From: Lucifuga dentata
Lineage: Eukaryota > Chordata > Actinopteri > Ophidiiformes > Bythitidae
Assembly: GCA_014773175.1 (NCBI GenBank)
Contig: VXCM01000204.1
Coordinates: forward strand, 1-64,000
Length of the DNA stretch: 64,000 nt
Direction of reading: 5' to 3'
Under the pieces are notes generated by a model that searched no databases, was not told the DNA's origin, and worked only from the letters and a program-made list of their open reading frames with translations. Every line of letters starts with the position of its first letter. The first letter of the stretch is position 1. Shown piece by piece: positions 1-11,900 of this stretch. Position numbers and translations under genes: made by a program.

Positions 1-244
1 AAAAATAAATTTTAAATTGAAAGAGTTACAACAAGCAAATGGCACCCATTTGGCGGAATGGCCCATGTGGCATTAGTCTATTCTGTGAATATTCTATGCT
101 CATGTATCTGTCCTTACACAAATAAACATAAAAAAGGATATAAGGCTGAATTCTGGCTTGTGGAAATGGGCTGTAGAGGTTTCATAGGGAAGTCAACTTT
201 GTCATTACTAGGAAAGTTTTAAGGAATTTTAAAGAACCATAGCA

Positions 245-345
245 CAATTTTGCTGAAGCTGAAATACGGTTTTATCCTTTGGGAAATGGTTGTCATGTAT
301 GAAAATTGGAATATATTAGGCTCAACCATGCAAAATGGCCAGTTA
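245..345 (+). mobile_element. TTAA MITE, copy A (right-end fragment)
   Basis: The segment matches the right arm of the better copies at 42493-43094 and 59698-60289, including the block gaaatacggttttatc and the end of the arm with caaccatgcaaaatggccag. The terminal GGTCCT and TTAA are lost. Confidence 0.5.
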
Positions 346-691
346 GTAAGAGTAATCACTGAGGTGTCAGTAAATACATTGTGAGAGCAGGTTATAAACA
401 TGGTTTGTTGTTTTCTTGGTCCAGTTGATGTACTTTGTTTGCTTTGTTTGTTAGTCTGGTTTGGTGGCAATGCATTAGGTAGCAAGCATGTTTAGGCTAG
501 CTCTAGCTGAGATGGCAAACTCATGGCTGCAGCTTGGTTTATAAAGTGGGTGTGTGAGATCTGGCAAAGAAGGGCATGGGTCTGGGATGCTGGAGCACAC
601 TGTGAAGCCTTGTGGGCCCAACTCAACAAAATACTATTTATTAAGACACTGAAGACTTTCCAGCCGTCATACATTCAGTTATAGTTACAGA

Positions 692-845
692 CATACCTGT
701 CAATTCTCCTGTTTTTCCCAGGGTTCTCCTGTATTTTCCCTCTCCCGTCAAAGTCCCATTTGGTAGTTTTTCCCATAAATCTCCTGTATTTCCCTTTTTT
801 ATTTTTAAACATACAGAATCCTAATTGGACCAATCAAGTTGTTTC
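692..845 (+). mobile_element. Truncated DNA-transposon-like repeat with CATACCTGTCAA end
   Basis: It begins with CATACCTGTCAA and repeats the motifs 'ctcctgt...ttcccag', 'catttggta' and 'caatcaagttgttt' of the complete copy at 9572-9858. The right end is missing and the copy stops at a GT microsatellite. Class uncertain. Confidence 0.55.
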
Positions 846-1409
846 AGTCAGTGTGTGTGTATGTGTGCCTGACCCCCCNCCCCCCCCCCCCTTTAAAATT
901 GTCTTAAAGAAATAAAGTGTGTGAAAACTGTTTAGATTCTCCACATACAGGTGAATTTTCAGTTTGATTACATTTATGAAACTTATATTCAAAGATAATT
1001 GCAACAATATGGGAATTTACAATTCCAAGGAAAAAATAATTGAGAAAACTGAATTACTGAAGTATCTTTTATTGTAATTGTTACTCAGTTGTGTGCTCAC
1101 TGGCATTTGAGAAGTGTCAAAGATCGCTCTCTGATCCTCTTTCAGCATGGAAAGAAGGAGCTCTCACCTCTTCTCCATTCAGTCCATTTCACACGTTATC
1201 ACTGTTGTGTTGTAGATGAATAGTGAAGTGAAACTGCAATCACTTCCTTTTTCTTTTCTCTTTCCATAAATAGATGAACATAGCAGCCTGTTGGTCAGAG
1301 GTTTTGTAGCTTCTTCTCAGATGTTGATGACTAACAGCATATTTTTCAGGCTGGTCAGTACAGATTTGCTGTTGGGTGAAGTAGACATGTCTGTCTGAAC
1401 GCTGCTGAC

Positions 1410-4116
1410 ATGCCGGCTGTGATTGGATTGTCGATGGTGCTGCTGGGAGTTTCTCATGGTGAGTTTGGCATATTCATTTGCTTTGTTGTGGTTTGAATGA
1501 CATGCTGTACTTTGAGTTTAGCCTGTGATCCTTACATACAATACAAACACAAGCTCAATATTAAGATCTTATGTGTGTGGCAGTTAAATAGGTTGGAAAC
1601 CATTTGTGCTGGAGAAATAGCAAATTTAAACTGTAAACTGTAAATAAACTGTAAATCCTCAAAAACTGTGGAGTGACTTTTATTCCTTTATTTTATTTTA
1701 CCAAATGTTTTCCTAATCGATTTTATTTCCTGCTTTAAACCACTTTAGTGTTTGAGACATGCTTTGCATTATTTAAAAATAAAAGTAAAATACTAATGAA
1801 GGAAAAAAAAATCATTTTGTATGATGTTGTTCCAATACTTCATTGCAAGTTTATGATACTTGCAGCAAATCAAATATTTAAACTATCACAACATGTTATG
1901 TTATGTTACCTAAAAGTAGAATAAATATGATATGCTTTGTGTATGATTTTTCCACTAATTTTCCCAAATATGCCTGACATGTTTTGGGTCTTTGATCTGG
2001 TAGATATCCAAAGAATTTTTAATAAAGTTCTGTGGGTTTTAACAAAGTTTTACAGCAAAACATGAGTTTGCAAAGAGTGGGTTGCACGGTTTAACCTTAT
2101 TAATGTAATCTCAGAATATATTACAAAATCTTTGCTCACAAATCAAATAGTGTCTATGCAAACAATAAGTGTCTATGATATGACTGAAAAGAAATAGAAA
2201 TTTAAAAAGCTGCAGATGCTGAGATGCTAAATCTAAAAGAGTAAGACATTAAACTAAATACAATGATATTTATAAATAACCAGTTATTCATTAAGTGTAT
2301 TCTTCTAAGACAGCACAGAGACAATGACTACAGTAAATGTTATGAAAAATCTCTCTGTGATCTCAGAGATACACTGTTTGGATTTAATACACTAACAGGC
2401 TGAAATATTGCAATTTTTAAAATCATTTTATACAAACAATATGCTCAAAATTGTGATATTAATTTTTGTTGTTTTCTTTAAATTTCCAGCTGTAGAAATC
2501 TACTGTGATGGCAGACAGAATGGAACTCAGTGTTATGGAGCTTTGGGAGGAACCGTGATCCTCCAACTAATGACCAACACCTCAAAAATACATAAATACA
2601 GTTGGTCAAAAAATAAAACAACAGTACTGAATTGGAGAGAGAATACATTTGTTATTAATGGGATAGAAAACAGATCCTTGTTTATACCAGAGAATGGAAC
2701 ACTGAGAATAAACAACATTATCAGGACTGACAGTGGTGAATATTCACTTGAAATATTTGATTCAAATGGATTGCTGTCAGAAAAGCGAATTCTACAAATG
2801 GTGATTCAAGGTAAACTATTTTAATAACTAAAACTAAGATAATTTTATTGGTATAATTTACAGTGAACCTCAGCAGGTAAATCATTTAAAATTAATATTT
2901 ATCCTATTATATATATTTTACATTCACTTATAAATGTGAATTTCCCTCAGCTCCTGTGTCGTCTCCTCAGCTGGACCTTGAGTGTCAGTCCCAGGGAGAG
3001 ACACGGGCGTCCTGCTCCTCTGAGGGGGGGGACAGTCCTCAGTACAGCTGGACTTTGGATGGACACATCCTGACAGACGCTGAGCTCTTCTCTGGTAACA
3101 ACGAGACTGACTCCATCGTTCTGAAACAAGGTGCGTCAGGACTGCTGGTCTGCTCAGTCAGGAATCAAGTCAGTCAAGCCTCTACAGAAAAGCCACTCTC
3201 TACCTGTCCAGGTGAGATAGATGATTACTAGAAATCAGCTTGATGGTTGTGATTATGTTGCTTATTCACCGTGCCTTGCCCATAGGTTTCACATTCATTA
3301 ACTGCACCTTACCCAATGGGACTCACATATCACAGTGGGTGTTTAAAGACAATAAGACCTTGTGTGTTGAATCAACAACAACCACCTCCACCATGATCAC
3401 ACCAACCACCATGGGTAAGGAGACTGACATCACAGTGTCCATTAAACCCTCCACTCACATCACAGCTGCCAATCAAACTGTGACTTCAGATGACCCATGG
3501 TACATTAGTAAGTGAAGCTTTGCTACAGTGGGTTTAATAATGTATTTTGCCTTTGTCTATCTCCTGGAAGCATTTAGTTATGAACCATGCTAACATAATG
3601 TTTGATCTTTGTGTCTTGTAGTTGAAAGAGAGAATTTGCTAGTAATCGCTGGGTCACTGTCAGCGCTGGTTGTTTTAGTGGTTGTGGCGGTCATCTACTG
3701 TGCTCAGAAGAAAAAGCAGAACAAGAAAGATAAAGGTATAAAAAATATATGTTTTTTCCTTCATCACTACAGTCGGAGATCTGAATCTGATCTATTTGCT
3801 TCTGTCAGTTCATGTTACGTTTGCTGGGAAGGACTGACTTTTTGAAATTGAGATTGGGGGATCACATTTGAACAAATGGATTAAAAAAAAATACTGAACA
3901 GCACACTTACAAAAATCTTGTAATGCTAAATAATCAATTAAAACAGGTAGAGAACTTTTGAATTTTCTTGGATTAAATAATCCAGCTAACAAAAAAACCA
4001 AAAGATGTCATTACCTCCTTAGCAGAGGTAATAATAATGTGATGTCATCACTCACTATGTATGTATAAAACAGAAAGTGTGTGTTTGTCTCTGGATATAA
4101 ACCTGAAGTGAACAAG

Positions 4117-4181
<65 letters not shown>

Positions 4182-5326
4182 GCTTTAGCCAAAAGTGGTT
4201 TTTAGTCTGTTATTTGTAAAAGACTACCAGTGGTTTTGTATCTTTGAGTATAATAAATACTATTTGCATACACTTTACATTACTGCTAACCATTTTCCAA
4301 TGCATAAAACTGTATTTTAGTTTTAATGTAACTTTGCTGAATCATCTAACCTTTCAAAATCAAATGTTCAGGTCACACCACCCAAATTCAGTGTTTCACC
4401 TGATTTTCACCGGCTTTACTTTAAAAAATAAATAAATAAATAAATAAAAATGTAAAAACTCACTGCACACAACAAAAAGCCAAGAGCATACACTTGGATC
4501 CAGTGCAAGTGAAAGGTATTTATTGCCAAGCTTTGGGTCACAGACCTTCTTCAGGGCAAATATTCAGTAAAGAGCACTAATATCTTCTAATGGAGCAGGA
4601 TTGACCACACCTGTGTTAAATCATGCAAGTGCACCTGGGATATGAAGTCCTACACTTTGCAACAACCAGGTCCTATGCAAACATAATAAGTACCCAACTG
4701 TACAGACATTAAAGGGTTAAGTGTTTCGTCTGCTAACATACACACACCACATAACCATATGTGGTTTGCTGTGATGGATTACTTATCTCAAGTGTGTTTC
4801 AAGTCTCCACAAGTTGATTTTTATAGCGTACTGGAGTGAACTGAAACCAACGGCTGTTTGGAAGTCAGAAAAAACAATTTGAAAATGTACCGCTCCAGTA
4901 GTTTGCTTTGTAAAATGGTAGGCAATAACGTAATGTGTGTATTTTGTTGTATTTATTGGACATAAACATGCAAAACCACAGGTTTGGTCCTTTAACACTG
5001 TAAAAGGATTTGTTTATTAAAAAAAAGGAAAGAAAATCAAACAATAAAAGACATGTTTCCACTTTAGTTCAGAGGATCTTTAAGTGTGTTCATAATGCAC
5101 TCATATTGTAATATAAATCATTTGACCTCCTGCCTTCCTCTCCACAGGGAATGAAGATGACCAGGATGTAACCTATGCCGATGTCAGAATCATGCAGTGT
5201 CAGAGGAAGCAGAGGCATGAGAACTTGGAGATGGAGGTGGAGTACGGACAGGTCAAAGTTTCAGGGGCTCCCCGGCAAGCTGTGGAGCCCTCTGTGGACG
5301 ATTGTGTGTATGCCAAGGTCCATTAA
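1410..5326 (+). CDS. SLAM/CD2-family-like Ig membrane receptor with ITIM tail
   Basis: Exons 1410-1458, 2490-2810, 2951-3211, 3286-3507, 3622-3735 and 5148-5326 all join in phase 1 and give 381 aa. Residues 1-16 form a signal peptide. Residues 17-123 are a V-like Ig domain with D-S-G-E-Y but without the usual cysteine pair. Residues 124-210 are a C2-like domain with four cysteines. This arrangement is typical of the CD2/SLAM family. A stalk with two cysteines and a Thr/Ser-rich stretch follows, then a transmembrane helix at about 290-311. The tail carries V330-x-Y332-x-x-V335 and V353-x-Y355-x-x-V358, both matching the ITIM consensus, plus C-V-Y377-A-K-V. The gene probably encodes a leukocyte-surface receptor that recruits SH2 phosphatases or adaptors when phosphorylated. 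I cannot name the orthologue; CD48, CD244 and Ly9-like are the nearest types. A possible poly(A) signal AATAAA lies at 5959-5964. The last intron contains a nested transposon. Confidence 0.8.
4119..4179. repeat. (CA)n microsatellite
   Basis: About 30 uninterrupted CA units in the last intron of the SLAM-like gene. Confidence 0.95.
4217..4994 (-). mobile_element. TTAA MITE, copy B, split by a nested insertion
   Basis: The left arm (4217 to about 4425) and the right arm (about 4705-4994) match opposite halves of the MITE. The right arm ends GGTCC-TTTAA. Between them lies about 280 bp that is absent from the other copies, so the element was interrupted after it inserted. Confidence 0.75.
4430..4705 (-). 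mobile_element. Insertion inside MITE copy B, probable retroelement 3' end
   Basis: The block begins with an AAAT run and contains, on the minus strand, 'ctgaagaaggtctgtgaccc' followed by 'aataaatacc'. This kind of sequence is seen at the 3' ends of fish non-LTR elements. The class is an inference; only the interruption of the MITE is directly visible. Confidence 0.4.
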
Positions 5327-8300
5327 AGCCAGTGATCCTGAGATTAAATGTTCAATTTTTACAGAAACAGCCTTTTCAGTATTTATGACATTAAATTAAG
5401 GTGAAATAAGAATCCTACAAAAAAAAAAAAAAAGNAAAAAAAAAAAAAAAGGCAGATTGTGTATTTAATTTATTTTTCTTTAATTATCTGTACTTTTGCA
5501 GGCTTTAGCAAGATCATGATCATCTCTTTAATGTTACTTTTTCTTGAATTACATTTATTTAATGTTATCTTAACAGTATATAAAAGCAAAGGTTTTACCA
5601 TAAGTTATTGTCACATGATGGGAACACCTTGTTTCTAACAGTGTTTACTTAATTTATTAAAAAACAAACAAACAAACAAACAATATCACATTTTATGCTG
5701 GTGTTTATGCTCCATGTCAAGTTCCTACATTTATTTGCTAAAAGAATGAACACGTTCTAGCTGGGCCTCAGGGTATTTCAGATAAACCAGCACACTGCCT
5801 GCTTGTATTGCTATTCATTGCTTGTACCTGTTAAATTTGTTCTTGTCTCCTTCCTCTGTTACCGGCCTAAAAATAAGAACTGATGCACACAAGGACTTCT
5901 TTTTTTTTTTTTTTTTTTTTTTCAGGGAAGTTCAGCGTAATCATGTTTTTCTTTTCACAATAAAACCACTTCTGTTTTTTTCATGAACAGGAAATGTCCT
6001 TATATTTTGGAGTCTATCATTTGTTTTGTGTATTTTTTTATACTATGGAGTTACAGTGTTAATTAAAGCACTTTTTTTTTTTTTTTTTNTTTTTTTTTTT
6101 TTTTTGCTAATTAAGAGCATTTATTTTCACTACAGAGACTGATAACATGTATTTTTACAAGATTAATCACAGTTGTCTGCAGCTACATGTAGTTAATGTT
6201 TTTTTTCTGACATTCTTTAGTAATCACAGTACACAAGTGAAATGTTGTTGGAAGTTATATTGACTATATCAGCTACATCAACTACATCAGCTATATTAGC
6301 ATTTCCATGTGAGAAGAAGGGCTTAAACTCTTCTCTAACTCTAAGATGGTTTATCTTTCAGCACATCAGCACATCATGTTTTTTCTTTAGTTTGTTATGT
6401 TTCCTGTGTCTTAACGTGGTTTAAAGTTCAGTGTTTAGAAAGTCAAAAAATAAAATTGATTCTGTCTCCTTCTACACCATAGCCTTTTATGAAGACTGCA
6501 AAAGTTCATAATGAAGTAATGATCTCCTCATGTAGGCAGATTCAAGTCAAAGCTGTGGCCATGTATGCATGAACTGAGCAAGAATAAAGTATTACTATTT
6601 TTCTTTGTCCCTTAAAAAGATTGTGCTTTTCATAAGGCTGAATATGAAATGCTTCAGAATAGCCCAAAAAATACTTTTACAAAAGGCCTTTTTATGATAT
6701 GTTTTGCAAAATGCATACTGCTTTTATTTTATTTTGTTTTATTTTCACTCATTTAGTCCCTTCATGCTTTTTTCATTTGATCTGTTGCATATAATTTAAT
6801 GCATTTGCAGCACTAAAGCACAGAAAAAAAAACTTATGAACATAACTTTTTAGCTAATCCCTTTGCCCCTTTCCAGTGTCTTTCTTTTCTTTTCTTTTCT
6901 TTTCTTTTTTCTTTTCTTTTCTTTAATTTAATTTTCTCTTCTTTTCTTCCCGGTGATTTGTTGATTCGTGAGCTTGTGGACTTTTAATTACAGACTGAGT
7001 TTATATGATGGGTTTGTGTGGTAGTTTGAAGTTAAAGTTTGACAGCCATGAACGAGCATTCAGCTGATTCACAGCACCATAAAATGTGATTGTGGGTCAT
7101 AGTTGAAGTGTCCTTAAACAACCACCTGAGGTCTTTTCTTTAGTTGAAATCACTTGTTGAACATTTGAATGATCCTCTCTTGAGCAAATAATTGACAACA
7201 TAGGACAGGTGAGATAAAGCAGATCTAACAATCCAGTATTATAATCCATCATCTCCATCTGATCAACATATCAGAAATAGTTTCTTCAGTTCATAAATTT
7301 TATAATTACCAAACTATTCAACATTCATTCAAAATTTCTCATGTTTCTATAATGTGGGACATCTACAGACTGCTTTATTTAAACTTTAACAGGTTTGATT
7401 GAATCATAATTGCACATGTGATTTTATTCTTGCCATGACATCTTCATGTGATACACCAGTGCAAAGTTCTATAATTATGAAACAAAGTTGGCAGATGGTG
7501 CCTGTGTTTATGCTGACAGTCTGTTTCTGATTTAAGAAATCATTTGGTAACAAATAGAGATTTTGGAAGGTTTTGGAGCAGTTGTTTAGCAAAAGTTACA
7601 TTTAAAAATCTGTAAAAATGAGCTGCAAACTGAAACGTCAAAGCACAGCAGACTGAACAAGAGCTGGAGCCTTCGCTGGGGACAATATTTTGTATAGGAA
7701 TTTTGTGACATTATCATTAGGTTATAACTCATGATAACCCTTCTGCAAAAAACATCAAGTAAATTGCAGAAATGTGAGGTGATTAGAAAAAGCAGCGAGT
7801 GGTCTGTGTCACTTTTAAAATGAAAAGAAAATAAGCTGCAAAAAACATTGTTCAGATAGTAAAAGCAGGCAAATTCTTAACAGATGAAACTAAAACAATG
7901 TTAATCAAACCAACAAAGACTTTTTTTTTTAACTGAAGACTTTAACTAGTTGTGCAAAGTACAGTGGTTTATTTTGAAGACAGTTTTCTGACTCTTGGTT
8001 TTTAGTATACATTGCTACTTGCAACATTTCCTTCCTCTTCTTTCAGGTGAGCTAAAGCAGGAAGACTTAAAAGTCGGTTTACAGTATTTGTCAAGTATCA
8101 ATATTTCCCTGCATGTGTAGTATAAGTAACCAAAGACTAGAAAAGCAGGGAGTCTTTTGGTTAAAGTATAGTTTTCCAGACATGTTTGGCATTATGGTGC
8201 AGGACTGTACATGGTATCATTTAGTTTGGCAATCTGCAGCATTTCTTCAGGATGTGGGTGAAAGACCTCTGCTGTGTCTGCATCGGACTCCACAGAAACC

Positions 8301-8640
8301 AAATTTGCTCTCAGTTCTCTTTGTTATCACAATAAGCTAATGCAAAAAAAAAAAAAAAAAAAAAAAAAAAANAAAAAACACCCCCACAATTTTCAGCTTT
8401 AAGCAAATTTCCATGACATAACATACAGCTTTTTAAAAATAAATGCAACATGACAAAATGTGGGTTTTATATCAAAATTCCATTGTTTTTATTTCCTGTA
8501 AAACAATATTTTATCACTGGGTTTTTAACATTCAGCCTTTCCAACCTTCCGACACACACATATCTGCCTTTCTCTCACTTGCGGAAATCCCTAATGATCC
8601 ATCCTGTATTAATCTCCTATTTCAAAAGAAAATACTTTGT
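5327..8640. other. Gene-free interval between the SLAM-like gene and cdx1
   Basis: It holds the likely 3' UTR of the SLAM-like gene (to about 5985), A and T runs with assembly Ns at 5435, 6089 and 8372, a (TTTTC)n tract near 6879-6924 and AT-rich unique DNA. No ORF with coding character was found. Confidence 0.5.
6879..6924. repeat. (TTTTC)n simple repeat
   Basis: Tandem pentanucleotide tract with one slipped unit. Confidence 0.85.
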
Positions 8641-8650
8641 CAAATCCTGT

Positions 8651-8921
8651 TTTATTGTCAACTGACATTTCTCAAAGAAGACACATAAGTGAAATGAGTA
8701 TCTGGTGCTGATAGTGACCCATAGTAACAAATTACTGTCCTGTGACTGGCTGTAAGATGAGTAGTGCAATAGCAGTAGTAGTGCTTGTTCATTGTAAAAG
8801 GCAGGAGGTATATTATTATAGCATCAAGTTTATGTAAATCATTTTCATTCATTTTATCATAAACGTGAAAAAACAAATTATGTACACATCACATTTGTTT
8901 CAGTCTTCTGTAAAATTCCTC
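8651..8921 (-). other. cdx1: Probable 3' UTR of cdx1
   Basis: Minus-strand sequence after the cdx1 stop. An AATAAA signal (tttatt on the plus strand) lies at 8651-8656, about 270 nt past the stop. The exact cleavage site is not visible. Confidence 0.4.
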
Positions 8922-11900
8922 CTAATATTCCTCTGATATCGTATCAGACAAAATGTTACTGCTGGGGCTGGATGTAAGCGGGGCGTCAGCAGGACCACCC
9001 AGCACAGGTGGGGTGGGTGTGGTCGTGGAAGCCTGCTGGGAATGTTGCAGCTTCTTCCTGTTTATCTTCCTCTCTTTGGCACGTCTGTTCTGGAACCAAA
9101 TCTTCACCTGTAGCACAGACACACACAACACGAGATACATAAATCTAAAATTTGCTAAATGAATGAATGACATTTAAAAACAAACTTCTCAACACCTTTC
9201 CATATCATTGGTCTGTGATCATAAATGGATCCGAGATTACTTTCTGATGACATGTGGGAATTTGTCTTTTTTATACTTTCTCTCAAACTGCCTTGTTGAC
9301 CTCATTGGCGATTTCCTAGATTACCCAGAATACCTCTGGATGCACTCAGTTGTTGCATTTGGTTGGAGTTTATGAGTTGGAGAGACAATGACAGAAATTG
9401 CATCATAAAACCAAGAGTGAGAATTTCCTTATAACACCCTTTACACATAATGAATTGTGTCTTTTTGCCTGCAAAGCATTTTGGTCTTTAAGGCTGCTAC
9501 TGGTGGAGGAAAGAAAGGGAGAGCTGGATTTTAACTTCCAGTAAGGAGGCCATGTTTTCACCTGCAACTGTCATACCTGTCAATACTCCCGTTTCTCCCA
9601 GGTTTCTCCCATATTTTCACCCCCTCTCCTGCCGTGCTACCATTTGGTAATTTCTCCCGTAACTCTCCCATATTTTGATAGTTATACAGAATCGTAATTG
9701 GCCCAATCAAGTTGTTTGGTCATTATGTGGCGCACCTGAAGCCAAGCGGAACCAAAGTTGATTGAAACAGTTTTTTGTGGGAGCAACAAACAAACATAAT
9801 ACCGTAATCCTAGCAAAGAATTCTCCCGTATTTTCAAAGTTCAGTGTTGACAGGTATGGTTCTTTTGTTTATTTGTTGATTTGTTAGATTATTTGCAGGT
9901 TACTCAAAAAGTTATGAATCGATTTTGATAACACTTGGTGGAGGGGTGAGATGTGGCCAAGGGAAAAACTCATTATATTTTGGTGAGGATCCAAGAATTT
10001 TTAAAAGGTCAGATCTGGATCAGGATCTGGATAAATTTTTAAAGGACCACATCGGCATATTTGAGCCCAATAAATAAAACATACACTCACATTACTGCCA
10101 ACCATTTCCCAAAACACACTGCTGGAGCAGTAATTTTCTTTCTTTTCCTCCCATCCAAGCAGCCGTTGGTTTCAGTTCATTCCAGTACACTATAAAAATC
10201 AATGCAGAGACTTGAAACATGCTTGAGATAAATAATCCGTCACAGCGAACAACATGTTGTTCTTATATTCTGTCAAAGCTACTCAGTTTTACTGATGCAA
10301 CACAGAACTACACAGATGAAAATGTATGTCTCTGCCTGGGAATATAGTCCCAGGAGAAAAGACGGCTTTTTCCTTGAAATTAAAATGACTGTGCCTTCTA
10401 CAATCAAGCCTAAGTGTTAGGGGGTGAAACATTGAGTTTTAAGGTAGGTGTATCACCTGATCATTTGATTTTGAAAGATTGCAGATTTGGCAAAATAACA
10501 GGAAAACTAAAATACAGTTTTGTATTTTGGAAAATGGTTGGCAGTAATATAATGTGTTCGTGGGTAGTATTTACTGGGCTCAAAAATGCAAAATCATCAG
10601 TATTGTCCTTTAAAACCTATTGTTTCTTAAAACAATCAAAGCAATTGAAGCAATATATACTTACTATAATAGTTGTTTTTTTCTCTTTGGGCCAGTATTT
10701 ACTTGAAAAAGACAAATTTTGTGTAAGTTTGGCTGGTCTTAGTGGAGGAATGAGCTCTAATGAATGCTCTTCTATTTCCCTGTTTGATTGTTGGAATATT
10801 TTGTGAGTCAAATTCTATTGTCTATTGTCAAATTCTATTGTAGCTGCTTTATAAATTAATCATTGTACTTTGTCATCTAAATTTGGCCAGGTAACCATGA
10901 CATAATGAAAAACTAACAAAGACCCAAGCTACCTCACCAACAGCTGATTTTAACTGTGTTAAAGAGTTCTCGTGTAGGTTTATCCTTTACATTCTCCATT
11001 CGTTTGTCTGACTGATCCTCTTCCTCGTTTTCTTCACCTCTCAGCTTTCTGCACTGAACTTGACCTGCTCCGGGCCTCTCACCTGTCTCTCAGAGAGGCT
11101 CAGAGCCAGAGACAGCTCGGCCTTCCTCCTTATCGTGATGTAGCGGTTGAACTGAAACTCCTTCTCCAGCTCCAGCCGCTGTTGATCAGTGTACACCACC
11201 CTGTATTTGTCCTTCGTGCGGGTTTTCCCTCCTGAGTCACATGAAACAACAAGCCTGAATGAGTAAAAGAACACACAATCTAGACGGGATGTAAGTCAGT
11301 AGTTTTATCCATTCATATGTACTTTTTTAGGGTATCATAATACTAACGTGAACAATTATCATTTCATTGCGTCACATTAAGGCTTAACAGGTTACTAATA
11401 TGTAGACGTCTGGTGCCACGTTCAAGCTCAGGCGCCACTTAAAGCCTCATCAACACTATTAATCATGTTAACCATAACTAATGTAAAGACTCCCCAGTGC
11501 ATTGCAACAGTGGTTCTCCTTATCGTCCTGAGTGGTGTTTACATTGGTGTTTACACAGGCAGCTATTCATTGACATGCGTGATGACATACACACACACGC
11601 ACACTTGGGAAGGGAAGGAGTTTGGGGTGAGTCCGTATTGATTTGAAGTCTTGGCTACGTCATGTGACAGGATCGATCGAGGCAGGGCTACACAGGCACA
11701 CACACGCACACAAGTAAGGCCTGCTTATTCGCCTGCAGAGGACATTTTAGTTTGTCTTCAGCAGACTTCCTGCACCACTCTCGTTATCTACCCAGCTTGT
11801 CATCCTTTTCCACCCACTCAGTGGACAGAGAGGGTGGGGAGAGTCACTTTTGCAGACTCTGTGGCCTCCACTGTTAGCTTTGCATTGACACTTTACATCA

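Larger units (their letters stand above)
1..1409. other. Upstream non-coding region of the SLAM-like gene
   Basis: No exon can be supported here. It holds a fragment of the TTAA MITE family (about 245-345), a truncated copy of the CATACCTGTCAA repeat (692-845), a C-run with an assembly N at 879, and AT-rich sequence. The 5' UTR of the downstream receptor gene must lie near 1300-1409 but its start cannot be placed. Confidence 0.5.

Noticed and set aside
2956..3231. Stand-alone 91-aa ORF within the SLAM-like gene
   Set aside because: It is the C2 Ig exon (2951-3211) read into the intron, not a separate gene.
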